Source: Dactylonectria macrodidyma
Lineage: Eukaryota > Ascomycota > Sordariomycetes > Hypocreales > Nectriaceae
Direction of reading: 5' to 3'
Length of the DNA stretch: 64,000 nucleotides
Assembly (NCBI GenBank): GCA_020744425.1
Contig: JAGMUV010000016.1
Span: forward strand, 868,001 to 932,000
Positions 22,269-34,163 of the stretch are shown here, in pieces (position 1 is the stretch's first letter; each line of letters begins with the position of its first letter). A program made the position numbers and the translations under genes. Under the pieces are notes generated by a model. The model was not told where the DNA came from. It saw only the letters and a list, made by a program, of their open reading frames with translations, and did not search any database.

Positions 22269-24329
22269 GATTAAGTTAGGGACTTCAATAAGGGTCAACT
22301 GTGGAGACTGTTGGAGGGATCAACATTGGCGAACAAACAAAAGCCCCGCCAAATATGGGTCCCCATTCTGTCGCCTGGCCAAGGCGCACCCCTCGCTGGG
22401 AATACCGGATGGCTTGGCTAACTAGACCCCGCTCACTAGCAAGACTGCCTCTTTGGGAGTAGCCGGGGCCTTTGATTCAACGCACGGGGTAGGTGACAAG
22501 TCTGTGCCCCGTTCGATGACTTGATGATGCCTCGCGGCGCTAATTGAATCACACCTTTGGGGCCGCACGGACAGAAGCACCCTTGCCATTGACGCCGACT
22601 CTACGCACTGTACGGATACGGACTGCGAATCGATGAATTGTCAGAAGGCTGCAGGAGCCCTGCCCTTCGCCGAACACCAGGGCCCTGACACCTGACCCTT
22701 GGCTCCACCTAACTCAGTCCCACCCACCCATCTCGATGCCTCCAGATTACTCCGTAGACCGCGTATCATTCCCACATGCTTTTCCCCGAGTGGTTCAGTA
22801 CTGGCTCAACAGTCCTGCGGGACGGTTTACTCTTGTTCAAACAGTAATCCGTACCTGGGATCATGGATGGCCCCATGCGACCTAAACAGGACGTCTGGTT
22901 TTGAAGATGACTAGATCTAGTTGGCTGCTTGGGCGGTCGCATCAACAGTGTGGACGCGTCGTGGGCCTGCCCAAGGCACGGACGTTTACATGTGGCCGGT
23001 TAGGTGGCCATTCTCGCTTTCAAACGCCTCCGTATGATGCTTCCCAGGGCAGGCCTCCGACGCCTTGTTTCCTCTACGCTCATCGGTGCGCGGCGCACCT
23101 CCAGCCACTGAATCATACATGGAAAGCGTAACGAAGGTACATGGTGTAAGCGAACAGGGATGCAGCCTGACAACTCCCCACCCCGGTACATTCTCGGGGG
23201 GAGGGGGGGTGCATGACATTCTAGCGATGGGTGAGAGTCAACTGTGGCGGCCTGCCAGCCCAGGTAGCTTCGCGCGTTCGACACGTCCATTGTTGCTCTC
23301 TGTGCACTAGGTCTACGGCCTTTACAATCCAGAGGCGCATGCCATGTCTTGCACGCGTAAGGTTACGACCGACTTTTCGTGAGGCCATCGGCGGTCATTT
23401 CCATCGCGCCGATCTGTTTGACTCCAGAGTCTCCTCTTCCGCTCGCTGAATCACCCACATACAGTTCCCTACACATACAACTTTGCTTGATAATTTATCC
23501 AACACCATGGAGCGGCTATTTGCTCGTCCAAATTCGACACAAGGCCTCTGGCTGCAGAAACAGAACAAGAGATCTTCGTGAGCTCGGCCATTGACATGAT
23601 GGCGGCGTCCCGGAATCCGGGATTGTAACAGTCGGTGCTGGATATTTCATGAGCTTAGAGACCCAAAATCGGCAACGCTTTCACCGACGCCAACGACTTA
23701 ACCGAGGTCAAAGACACGCAGCTTCTAAGAAACGGACCGGCCGCCTAGTTGCTCTACAAGGTCCTCAACTCCTACAACAAGAGCGTCGACAGCATGCGGC
23801 TCAAGAGGACAATTACGGCAAGACTACGTTGGCCATGTTCAATGAAAGCTTGACGATGTCCATCTCCAGAGTGGTCGCCAAGATTTTAGGGTAAGATGGA
23901 GGTTATAGCGATGCTCTTCCCAGGCGGTGAACCACTGCGCCACGGGAGTAGCGTCGGGGCTCAAGAGGCAGACTACGGGTACTTTGTCGCAATGGGGCGT
24001 GTTCAGCTTTGGTCGATGGCTTAGATTAACGAGGAAGGCGTAATCGATGATTGTCGATTGTCGTAATGGTGCCATGGGGCTCGTTGCGATGATTACATGG
24101 CGCACTTCGTCGACACATGTTAATCATCTGGGGCGATGCATGACATTTTCAGCAAACTGCGTGAGGCGGCTCGTCTTGTGAAAAAGCCAACAGGGATCCA
24201 TTTAAAGGCAAGTTTCACCTCACGAAGCTGCAAGGCGGATTTCGATACGTCTGGGATGACCTCGCCTCAGTCAGGCTCCCAAGGTCAAACAGCGAGGGAG
24301 CAAAGAACCCCATCGCATTCCCTATGAAA

Positions 24330-24336
24330 TATAAAA
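24330..24336 (+). promoter_or_regulatory. TATA box candidate of the vWA gene
   Basis: TATAAAA 136 bases upstream of the ATG at 24472, followed by a C/T-rich leader. Function inferred from position. Confidence 0.5.
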
Positions 24337-24471
24337 CCCTTCTTTCGCATTCATACCTAGGTCATTCACCTAGCTACTTGGAAGTGTGAAATAACGTTGC
24401 GCCGACCTTCTTACGATTCTACCACTCTTAACAGCCACAACTCGACAGCCTCATCAATACTCTCGCCCGCC

Positions 24472-25509
24472 ATGCCCAAATCAATGTTTGAAACTATCAA
24501 GAATAGGCTCACCCACAATAACTCGTCCTCTCCCAGGTCAAAGAAGACTTGGAACGACAACAACCCGTTCCTAGACTCATCATCTGCCACTCAACCCAGC
24601 AACGAGACTCGTGAGTCTGACCTCAAAACTCCTCGTCCGCTTCTCGACTTACCAACAATCAATCTGCCAGCCCAAGACGCCCCTCCTGCATACACGGCCA
24701 CCGCTGGCCCCTCGGCATCGTCCAGCCACCTCTCGACTTGCCGCCGCGGTGTCTCACCCACGCCCAGCCTCGCCAGCATCACGTCTGCCGAAGACAAGTA
24801 TGCCTTCCTGTCCACCTTTGACACCGTCTTCGTTATCGACGACTCCGGTTCTATGGGGGGCCGGTCCTGGTGCGAGGTTCGCGATGCCCTCCTCGCCATC
24901 ACTCCCATCTGCACGTCGCACGACCCCGATGGCATTGATGTCTACTTTCTCAATCACAAGTCTGGCGCTCGTGGCTCCGCTACTCAAGCTCCCAATGGCT
25001 ACAACAATATTCGCAGCCCAGCCGAGGTCCAGCGCATCTTCGAGTCTGTCCGGCCCAGCGGTGCTACTCCTACGGGAAACCGTCTACAGTCCATCCTGAA
25101 CCCCTACATCACCAACATGAGCCGTCACCCAGATGGCATTGACTCGATCAAGCCGGTCAACATCATCGTCATCACCGACGGCGTCCCTACTGACGACCCA
25201 GAGAGCATCATCGTCCACCATGCTCGTAGGCTGGACCAGCTCAATGCGCCCCCTCACCAGGTCGGCATCCAATTCTTCCAGGTTGGCACCGAGCAAGGGG
25301 CGAGCGCCGCTCTAAAGGAACTTGACGATGACCTTGCCGAGCTTGGCATTCGCGACATGGTCGACACCGTTACCTGGAGCACCACGACTTCTTCTAACAG
25401 AGGCAAGTCGCTGTCTGCCGACAGCATTCTCAAGGTTGTCCTCGGCGCCGTGGTTCGCCGCATCGATCGCAAGTCCATCAGCCGCCCTGCATCTCGCAAC
25501 CGCAACTGA
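24472..25509 (+). CDS. von Willebrand factor A-domain protein
   Basis: 345 aa, single exon. The ATG at 24472 (MPKSMFETIKNRL) is the first in frame. Residues 1-115 are Ser/Pro/Thr-rich and probably disordered. The vWA fold begins about residue 115. The metal-ion-dependent adhesion site is complete: DxSxS as Asp123, Ser125, Ser127 in FVIDDSGSMGG; the Thr in GATPTGNRL (about residues 197-204); and Asp236 in VITDGVPTDD. Such intracellular fungal vWA proteins bind partner proteins in a metal-dependent way; a specific partner cannot be inferred. No signal peptide or TM segment. The C-terminus is basic (IDRKSISRPASRNRN). Codon use is GC-rich and clearly coding, unlike the surrounding repeats. Confidence 0.9.
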   Translation: MPKSMFETIKNRLTHNNSSSPRSKKTWNDNNPFLDSSSATQPSNETRESDLKTPRPLLDLPTINLPAQDAPPAYTATAGPSASSSHLSTCRRGVSPTPSLASITSAEDKYAFLSTFDTVFVIDDSGSMGGRSWCEVRDALLAITPICTSHDPDGIDVYFLNHKSGARGSATQAPNGYNNIRSPAEVQRIFESVRPSGATPTGNRLQSILNPYITNMSRHPDGIDSIKPVNIIVITDGVPTDDPESIIVHHARRLDQLNAPPHQVGIQFFQVGTEQGASAALKELDDDLAELGIRDMVDTVTWSTTTSSNRGKSLSADSILKVVLGAVVRRIDRKSISRPASRNRN

Positions 25510-27485
25510 TCCATAGTGGGCATGGATTTTCCTACATTTATCTCTACTTTCATTCGTTGTATTACTTAGGAGACCCTGTACTATCAAACTGGCGTTAGCG
25601 GACTCATTCTTCAAGGGCCTTCTTTTGACACCGTACTCTGCGGTCGGCACTTCTCAGGCAAACTTAGACGCGGCTAGAATTTAGAGGTGCTCGCGAGAGC
25701 AGAAGCAATTCCAAGCAAGAACCGGAATCTGTTAGAGACCAATCAATGTTAATTTCATATAGAAGAACGTGCTCCACGAATGACTTCATTTACTGTGATT
25801 GAGATATCTACCGTTGCGATGTCCCAAATCGAAATTAGAGCCCTTGTCACCATGAAAAAGAGATCCCACTGCCGTCAAGAAGCATTCGAAAGCCGCCCCA
25901 TGTTGTTCGTTCGAGATTTCCCCGTATAACGAAGTCCCAGTTCCTTTATTCCCATCAGCGAAGATGTCCTGGGCCGTCGTTCGCCGCTATGGCCGCAAGA
26001 CTTGGGGCCTAAAAAGAACTACAAAGAACTATGAACTTTATTACTATAGGGACTGAGGATGCTATGGGACTATAGAACTATGGATTAAAGACAAAAAATA
26101 GGAATGCAAAATCCATTTATCATTGTACTATTCCGCCTTTCTTTATAATCAATTAATATCGGACATTCCGGCCCTCCGCGGGGGAGCGGTAGGATTGGCA
26201 CTGGCAGGCGCACGAAACTCTGATTCAGGTGCGGCGCCTCCGCCTGTGCTCCATTCTCCGCTCGCCCGGGGATGCCCTCTGCTTCTCCTTGCCTCCTGTC
26301 AAGACCAAGAACAACAGGGCCGGCGTTGGCGGTTTGGTAATGACAAATCTTTTCGGCTATGCCCGCCTCCCACTTGCGATCTCCAACACGACAAGAGTAG
26401 GGAGTTTCGCAAGTAATGTGTTGCAGTCTCCTTCTCCTTCCCCGTTCAGTCCGTCACCCTCAGATACGTCGTTCCACGTTGGCATTGTTGCAGCGTGTTT
26501 ATGAAGAAAAAGGATTGCGCTTGTTGGCGTGCTTTTGTTCGCAGGATCGTATAAGAGTGCGGATAATTCGTAGGGATAAGTTTACTTTTCATCTTCTACC
26601 TGCTTCTCCCGAATAAATACTTCACGCTGAGTGCAGATACGGGAAATTACCAAATTTGCCCTGCTTCCTTCCTCGCCAACCATAGCTCCTTACGAAGTGA
26701 CTACAAGTATACGCACCTTGATGTATCGCCTAATCACGGCAAATGCGCTCGCTCTTGCCATGTCACCTTACGACTCCGTAGCCGCCATTAATCGAGAATG
26801 GTCTAATATTGAATACGCCTGCAAAGGTTGTCAGAGAGTCGCCCATAAGTAGCGGCCTAAAGTCCAAAAATTGCCAAATTCCAACCCACTAGGTACTCTG
26901 TATTCCGTAGCCCTCGGCTCACCTGTTTGGGATAGCTTCTCTTGGAGCGGCTGCAACACCAATTCAGCCAGTCGTCAGGCACGTCGGCGTTAATGCCTGG
27001 AGCATAAGGCGGACCGGTCTATAATGTCTCTTTTTAGGGACGACTTGACATAGGGGATATGTTGGCATCGCGGACGTTATAGCTAAAGGCCAAAGCAAAC
27101 TCATCGCTAGTTTCGAGCGTGGACACTGCGATCCTGGCATACAGGCTTTATAACAATCGCCATCGCAGTGTCTCTGGTATTATCACGGCCTCACATGCGA
27201 AAGTGTTGTATAAATGACGGTGTCGCAGGTGGGGTCGAAATGAAACACGCGAGGTTTGCGATTGGAATAGAAGAAAATTTAATGAATAGTTCAATGTCTC
27301 AGGCAATATATTTACATGTTGCCATCCCAAATTTTGACCATGAATTTCGTTTTGAAACGCTCGCTTGGCCCTGCTGTTCCTACATAGTCTTAATTCCTAA
27401 CCAACTGGTCGCACAACTCGCATTGGTATATCCATATATTGCTAGACGTTTTACCCATTATCGTCCCAATAATATCTCCCCTGCC
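25510..27485. other. Intergenic, no gene supported
   Basis: Short frames on both strands only, without motifs. The region separates the vWA gene from the SR/RD-rich pseudogene. Confidence 0.4.
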
Positions 27486-30173
27486 TTAGCGGCTTCGACT
27501 GCGGCGGCGGCTCCGACTTGCATCGCGTCCATCCCGGCGCGGAGACAGGCTTCGGCCCCCCCTAGTCCTCCTATCCCTCGACCTGCCCTTGTCTCTTTCT
27601 CTTTCGCGGTCCCTGTCTCGATCTCGGTCTCGTCGATCTCGATCACGATCCCTATCGCGGTCCCTATCACGGTCCCTATCCTTATCAAGATCCCTGTCCC
27701 GGTCATGATTCCGATCCCGACCCCTTCCCCTTTCCCGTTGATCTCGGCCCCGATCGCGGCCCCTATCATCCCAGTTACGACTCCCATCCGTGTCCCCACC
27801 CTGTTGCCGGCTCCGGCTATGGGACCGACTTCTCCACTGGTCGTCTAGGCCTCTGGGCATGTATCGGTCAATGCCCGTGGTCCGGTGTCGCCGTGTTTCG
27901 GGAGATCTCGCCGCTGCTCTTCCTATCGTCAAGTCCGGGAATCGGGAGGCCTTTATCTCTAGCATCCTTTTGGACGGCCAAATAAGCCTTGGCCTCGTTC
28001 TCTCGCTCTTTGACTTTCTCAAGTTTCCATTCCTCGAAGCTGCCCTTGCCCTTGGTGGAGCCAGCTGGTGCAACGGAGGTATTTGGCTTTGATTGCGAGC
28101 GGCTTCTTTGGTCCCGTTCTCGGCCGGCATCCCTACTCCGCCTTCGCAACAGTGAACGATGCTTCCGTTCACGATCGCGATCGCGGTCCCAGTCCCGATC
28201 ACGTTCGCGATCTCGTTCTCTTGGGTCGTAGTGATCTCCAACCGGGCGAACGTCTCGGGAGCGGCTTCGATCCCTGCGGTTTCACGACCGGGTTCTATCC
28301 TGTCTTAGAGAGCGCAATCTGGACCATGATCGATCTCGTCGCTCTCAGGTTCGTTCGCGGCGGCTCGCCCTCGTCCTGGATCTGCTCCGCTCTCTTCGGC
28401 GAGACCGGCTCCGTTCGCGTCGTCGCGATTTGGACCGCTCATAGTGATCGCATTTGAGTCGAGATCGGCTCCTTTCGGAACGATTATCTTGCCGATGGTG
28501 GGAACGAGTCCTATCTCGCCTGACCCGTGACCGGCTTCTACCACGTCTTTCCGTAGCTCGAGACCTGCTAGGCTCCCGTCGAGGAGAGAGTGATCGGCGG
28601 TCGGTTCTTTACCGACTGTCCCGTCTGCTATCCCGATCTCCAAATCTGTAAAGGCTATAGCAGTGGAAGGAGTGGAAGGAGTGGAAGGTTATTGGTGGAA
28701 CTCGGCGATTGTGGGTCAAGGAATTGACCAATTAGAAAAGGGATTGAAGATTCAGAAAGAGCAGGAAAAGACGATTAGAAAGGTAGTCAGTTTGATGTGA
28801 TTGGTTGAGAAATGTATGTATTGATGATAATTATCCTGCTGGACTGGCTAGAGAAAAGCCCCAGCTTTATAGAGAGATTGCTGTCCAGTCACATGTCCAA
28901 TCTAACAGGGGATTTGGACAATTTGTCATAGTAAAACCGGGTAGGACGTGTCCCGAGTTTTAGGACTGTTAGACGTATGTCTGATGCTTGAACTCTAACC
29001 TTATTGAAGGTTCTTATTATAAATGTCTTTTGTAGTTATAATATAAGGAAGATAGGCTTTCTGAGGCATATTATATACCATTATAAAGCTAAAAATCAGG
29101 AGATTTTGAATATGTTATTTATAGTCTTATCTGATAAGAGCTAAAGGAGATATTTCCTTATCAGTTATATATTTTATATATAAGGACTTTACAAAATCGG
29201 TCGGGAGAAAGCTCGCGATCGCAGCCATTTCCACGTTCTCGGTTCACGGCCCGGGACTCGTTGCGGCCAGACTTCGTTTCGTCCTTCAAGGGTGGGTGCT
29301 TGGGATCAGCCGGTGTTCTTGAGCTCCGTGGTTCTGGTTTGTTGCCAGCGTCGCTTTGCTTCCGACGGTCTGCACCACCAAAAGAATCTCTTCGGATAGG
29401 ATTGGTGGCTGACGCAGGAACGGATTTCCTCGGCGGAAGGGCCATAGTTGCGTCAACCCTCTGTTTCGGCACAGGTTTGAAACTTTCGCGGAGAAGAGCA
29501 GTCAGAACTTCTTGCTCGAGCCTCTCATGATTTACCTTTGTCAATTTCTTTTTGGGCTCCTCAGATATTACCTCTTCATCATTGCGGCGACTGTGCTTTT
29601 CTCTGTCCCTATCCCTATCGCAGTCGCAGTCGCAGTCGCGGTTGCGGCCACGCTCACGACCACCGTCTCGATCATAGTTCCGGTCTAGGTCTCGGTCACG
29701 GTCCCTGTCATGGTCTCGTTGATCTTGTTCTTGGTAATTACCGTTTTTTTGCGTTCCCGGTCTCGCTCTTCGCGTTCTTCGTACCTCTTCCCCCTTTCAA
29801 TATCACGTATCCGCTCGCGTTCCTCTCGTTCTTGCTCACGCTTCCTTCGGCGCTCGCCTCTCTAGTCTTGCCGCTTCAACTCTGCCTTTTCGCGCTCATG
29901 ATCTTCTTTTTTTTGCCTCCGCGTTGGCAATTCTCCGCTTCTCTTCTTCAATCGCAAGTTCTTTCTGTCAGAGCTCTTCCCGAACTCGTTCACGTTCTCC
30001 TTGCCTAGCTGCAGTATCGGCAGCATACTCGCTTTCTGTTTTAGCGCTTCTGATTTTCTCTTGCTCAGCCGCTTCTTCGCCCAGTTCTGCTCGCCGAATT
30101 TCCCGAATGCGCTCTTCTATCGCATCGTTATCAATCAACTGGCCAATGACGGCTTCGGCTTTTTAGTAGACTC
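27486..30173 (-). pseudogene. SR/RD-rich splicing-factor-like gene, multiply broken
   Basis: Minus strand, two coding blocks around AT-rich filler. Block 1 (about 30173-29195) reads KAEAVIGQLIDNDAIEERIR, then a long charged coiled coil (REELWQ-like, EEEKRRIANAEAKK), RD-rich repeats, then EQEVLTALLRESFKPVPKQR. Block 2 (about 28650-27486) is Arg/Ser-rich, contains GSFEEWKLEKVKERENEAKA and ends in long RDRDRD repeats and SRSRRRSRSR. Such composition is typical of nuclear pre-mRNA-processing proteins. Lesions: TGA at 29968-29970, an A-run frameshift near 29907-29914, TAG at 29862-29864, further CGA-to-TGA-like stops in block 2, and a frameshift near 27900. The precise ortholog is not assignable. 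Confidence 0.65.
28651..29195. other. AT-rich filler inside the SR/RD pseudogene
   Basis: Strongly AT-rich from about 28900 to 29190 with no coding potential, separating the two coding blocks. Could be a mutated insertion or a degraded intron; no terminal repeats found. Confidence 0.4.
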
Positions 30174-32065
30174 CGAATCGTTCAAGCGCGCCATCAATAA
30201 GGTCTGCAGCCTTTCTTCAGTCAAGAGTCAGGAGTTGCTATGGGTTCCGGTCAATCTCCTATTCTTTCCTCCACCAACCAGCAACTCGCCCCCAACGTTT
30301 GCGACTAATCAACATGGACAACGAAAGTCACCTTTAGCTACCACGTCCACAAAAGAGAGTCCCCTCAGAGACCCTCGGCAGTTCTCCAATGCTCAAAGGT
30401 CCTAGACTAGCTCTCGATAATAACAACGAGCGCCTAATACTGAAAGAGACTGAGGAAGTAAGCAAGCTTCCGCTACTCAAAGTATACAGGTCCTTATAGA
30501 TACCGCAAGTATCAACACTATACTTATCTAGAGTGTCTACAAAAACGAACAGAAGACGAAAAATTAAAGTCAGAAACAGATAGTATTCCCGCCCGCTAAG
30601 CTTTTCCGACACTGCTTTCTTCTAGGCTCAGGCCTCACTCGCTCATCGCCTCTAGGCGCAGCGTGTCCAAGTCTTCTAGATTCATATGCAGGGGGTTGAT
30701 GCTCACCATAATAGGATACGGATATATATCCCAGTCCTCCACAAAAGAATAGACCACTAGCCGTTCAGAATAGACACAGGAAGAAGAACCGGTTCGTAAT
30801 ATCCATCAAGATCCTTCATAGTAGAGCCGTAGATGGTTTTAATATTAACGGATAGGTTTGTAAGTAACCCAAAGGAAGAATGACGATCGTCTCGTGCGCT
30901 ATAGCTTGAATTGTTCGTCCCTAGGAGAGGGCGAATGGGTTTTTTTGCTCAACTATGGCTATGGCCTTCTCGAGGTCTCTCACAAGGGCACTTCCTTAAA
31001 TATATATTAACAAATTTCCCAATAGATATGCCGTTTTCACGTACGTAATGTTCCCTAAAAAGTTGAAAGATCGTATTATGGATATCAGTTTTCCTATATT
31101 AGTACCTTCTAACTAATATGCTGTCTGTCTTAAAACACATTCCTTCATCATATTAAGCACAGGCTTCAGCAGCTCGCTTAAGAATATGCAGGTATGCTAG
31201 GAGGACTATAGCCTTATCTATCAGCATGAGTTGTACTGCGGGCGTTTGCTCTTTTATAAAACTCGCGTTCTAGTATTAGGCTAGCGTTTCAGCACTAGGA
31301 ACTGGTTGGAACTTAAGTAATTAGTAATATGTGAAGCGGGATCCCAAGCAAGATCTCAATTAGCGGTGTGACTGTTAGCATTATCATTGTGAGAAAGAAG
31401 CATGGGAAGATATGGCCCTCTGAAAGCCAGACACCATACATGCTGCCGGGAGTTTCCCTCTAATTTACGCAATTACGGATCTTTTACTAGTAAAAATCCT
31501 GTCAACTTGTTATCTAAAAATCGAGAGGGTCGTGGATTTACTGTACCCTGTTAGAATTAGGAGCTGCACTAGATAACAAGGCCCTGACGTGCCTCTGAGT
31601 AGATGACCTGTGAACCCACCTTTCGTCATGCATTTGTGTCGAAATTGATATAAGATCATGAACTTTATCAGCATGGCTTACGTTTGCGATTGTTGTCTCC
31701 AATCGAAAAGTTACAAATCATTATGACAGTGAATCCGCGTTAGGTAATTGTGATCCCTAGAAGTCTTAGCGAGCCTTTGTGTCTGTTAGATGCATGGACT
31801 AGAGTTTAGTAGTTGCTGAAAGGGTAGCATGGCCTTAAATTAATAAGCGCTGTGGCACATTCTCTTTGCTCCGACATTCTCTCTGTTTTGAAATCCTTTC
31901 ACTACAGAGTTTTGCAGTCTCGAATTGCGCTTTACCTAGCCTCAAACTCGCGATCATCCAATTCGTCTCATCATTTGAACTACAATCCCTCCGCAAGAAG
32001 CTCTCCCTCCAGAAGAACGAAAATCACATTAGGGGACAGAAAATACACATTTTTTTGAGAAGAAA
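30174..32065. other. Intergenic, decayed
   Basis: AT-rich with stops in all frames. On the minus strand a short readable stretch near 30680 ends in NLEDLDTLRLEAMSE and another near 30960 reads RDLEKAIAIVEQKNPFALS, so a dead gene may lie here, but no family is recognisable. Confidence 0.3.
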
Positions 32066-33499
32066 ATGCATATATATGTCAAGGGAGCTAACCCGTGGTT
32101 GGACGAATACGTCGAATCCTTCATTCGACAACATGTACCAGATGCTGTTTTCCATAATAGCATCAAAACGTTCCCTTCACAACCCGACAGTATTTTCCAG
32201 CTTTGTAATGGTTGGGAGCTCAATCAGCACTTTGCTATGCTAAATAAAGTCAAGGCTGGGCTCATTAATGCTTACCCTAACAGCAATGCCCTAGCACGCA
32301 AGGATCATCTCGCCCAGGTGGTAGACTACTGGGTTGCGAAAAGACCACAGAGCGTCTTAAAAGAAAAGGTACCAGCAACTATTCGACTATCATTGGATTA
32401 TGCCGAGTACGTAGATGATGCCCTTGCCGCGGCCGACGACCTCACCTTACTCTATTCGCTTAAGGATAATGAGGGCAAGGACCCCTCTGAACGCGAGTGG
32501 TGGATTCTGAAGCCCGCAATGATAGACGGTGGTGCTGGAATCCGCATCTTTAGCACAATAGGAGAGCTTGCAAGCAACCTAGAACTGGCTGCAGATATCG
32601 AAGAGAGCGAAGACTCGGAGAAAGATGCCAAACCGTTTATAACGATGACACTAAGCAGGTCTGATGATCACTCTGATGGCTTCAGGCCGACCTTGTCGAC
32701 CCCAGATTCGACATCTCTAGGTGCTTTGATCACAGCTAGTAAGAAACTGACCCTTAATGAGAACTCGGACAAGCCTGTGGTAGGAGACATGGCCGGGTAC
32801 CTTTTCACCCATGAGCACTCTCGCATCCCATCGGCTCAAATGCGGGAGTTCGTTGCACAGAGATACATCATCTCAATCCCGCCAGTCGAGGGCAGGAAGT
32901 GGCACGCTCGAGCATATGTTCTCTCCATCGGGCGACTTAAGGTACATGTCTTCCGAGAAATGCTCGCTCTGTTAGCCATCGAGGACTATGAGAGTCCATG
33001 GAAGAAACCCAGTCTTCGGTCATCCCTCACCAACATGGCACTTCAGGGAGAAGATGAGGCTGTGAGCAGTCAGTCTAGGAGAGATTTTTGGGAATTGCCA
33101 GACGACTTGCTCCCCAGTGACTGGAAGACTAGCATTTTTCAGCAAGCATGCAACATCTCGGCAGAGGTCTTCCAGGCAGCCGCTCACACAATGGCCGACA
33201 AGTTCACGCTGCTCGATAAATGTTTTGGGCTTTTTGCTCTAGACTTTCTTGTGGATACGAATGGGACAGCGTGGCTGCTGGAGGTCAACGAGACGCCGGC
33301 TTTCTACCAACACGGGTTTGCAGGCTCGTTAGCGGTGCGACTGATGGAGTCAGTTGTTTCTGTGGCTATGGAACATCTAAATGTGGACAAGGTCGAGGGA
33401 ACTTGCCAATCCGAGGCTAGGCAGCGGATGGTAGAGGTTCTGGATGAGACGGATAAACTTGCGAAGAGCAACATCACTGAAATTCTGCCGGAGAAATAA
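32066..33499 (+). CDS. Tubulin-tyrosine-ligase-family (ATP-grasp) protein
   Basis: 477 aa, single exon, ATG at 32066. TTL-fold proteins use ATP to ligate an amino acid to a carboxylate. The fungal members (yeast Pby1-like) are linked to mRNA-decay bodies and their substrate is unclear. Visible ATP-grasp features: EWWILKPAMIDGGAGIRIF (nucleotide-binding lysine region), QRYIISIPPVEGRKWHARAY (grasp strand with the conserved R-x-Y-like core), and LLEVNETPAF, with Glu406 and Asn408 as the expected Mg ligands, following FALDFLVDTNG. The N-terminus MHIYVKGANPWLDEYVE is typical of the family. Downstream it faces the methyltransferase pseudogene tail to tail. No lesions. Confidence 0.9.
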   Translation: MHIYVKGANPWLDEYVESFIRQHVPDAVFHNSIKTFPSQPDSIFQLCNGWELNQHFAMLNKVKAGLINAYPNSNALARKDHLAQVVDYWVAKRPQSVLKEKVPATIRLSLDYAEYVDDALAAADDLTLLYSLKDNEGKDPSEREWWILKPAMIDGGAGIRIFSTIGELASNLELAADIEESEDSEKDAKPFITMTLSRSDDHSDGFRPTLSTPDSTSLGALITASKKLTLNENSDKPVVGDMAGYLFTHEHSRIPSAQMREFVAQRYIISIPPVEGRKWHARAYVLSIGRLKVHVFREMLALLAIEDYESPWKKPSLRSSLTNMALQGEDEAVSSQSRRDFWELPDDLLPSDWKTSIFQQACNISAEVFQAAAHTMADKFTLLDKCFGLFALDFLVDTNGTAWLLEVNETPAFYQHGFAGSLAVRLMESVVSVAMEHLNVDKVEGTCQSEARQRMVEVLDETDKLAKSNITEILPEK

Positions 33500-33669
33500 T
33501 GGTGTACTTGAACATATATGGGCTAGACAAGCCGAGTAGAAGAGTAAAGGCATACTGGTGGGGCGTATGGACAACACTCAACTATCTTAAGGGATTAATA
33601 GATACCAAACAAAACGCATACATCAGATAGCTTAACTCTCTCTCTCACCATTCAGGCTACTTGATGATC

Positions 33670-34163
33670 CTATGGCTTACGTCCCCACAGCACTGTGATA
33701 CAGAAATATAGGTGGTTCCTTCAATCCCGAATTTCACGGCGGAATTGCGAGATATACACGTAAAATCTCTCCTAAGACCAGCCCAAAATGCTGGCTACGA
33801 ATGTCAATAGCCCAGCAGTATCTTATTTGCAAACAGCTGCCCGAACTGACCTATTTCTTTAACTTCGGATCCTTGGGCTAAGGACTGAGGGGACACTGCG
33901 TCACAGTTAGTTTGGGTCCTGACACAATAAAGAGGCACTCTGACCTTGAAGTTCCACTTTTCAATATCTACAAAGCCAGCTTCCTCCATGGCCTTTCGCT
34001 GTAGATTGTTAGCGATAACGGTAAACGTTCGACTGGTCGTTTTGGATCCTTCGATGAAGATCTGGTCCCACTGGCCTATTGCCGACTCAGGCGTCACGGT
34101 GCCATCATTACTCTCAATAGTTGGCGAAGCTCCGAAGCTTTCTAAGTAACTATTGCTCCTAAG
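33670..34163 (-). pseudogene. LaeA-like SAM-dependent methyltransferase, C-terminal fragment
   Basis: Only the C-terminal part of a LaeA-like methyltransferase is present. It reads YLESFGASP, DGTVTPESAIGQWDQIFIEG, SRTFTVIANNLQRKAMEEAG and FVDIEKWNFKV. An intron at about 33890-33950 (GTCAGA..CCTCAG) would follow, then VKEIGQFGQLFANKILLGY. After that the frame shifts and the C-terminus continues as LLTFVASILGWS, stop, ERFYVYISQFRREI, stop, then NHLYFCITVLWGRKP, ending at 33670. Damage is one frameshift near 33805 and two in-frame stops. The N-terminal SAM-binding domain is absent upstream, where unrelated sequence begins. Family members regulate secondary metabolism or modify metabolites; this copy is dead. 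Confidence 0.72.

Larger units (their letters stand above)
21074..24329. other. Long intergenic stretch with simple repeats, no gene supported
   Basis: Contains a CATA run near 21225-21242, the 20-bp minisatellite (21939-22022), a second GTGT-rich patch (22206-22245) and the LTR-like start at 22242. Between 22300 and 24300 several 70-90 codon frames exist on both strands; none has a recognisable motif. Confidence 0.4.

Noticed and set aside
27168..27848. 226-codon plus-strand frame rich in Ile/Pro/Val
   Set aside because: It is the antisense shadow of the RD/RDR repeats of the SR/RD-rich pseudogene; its composition mirrors those codons.
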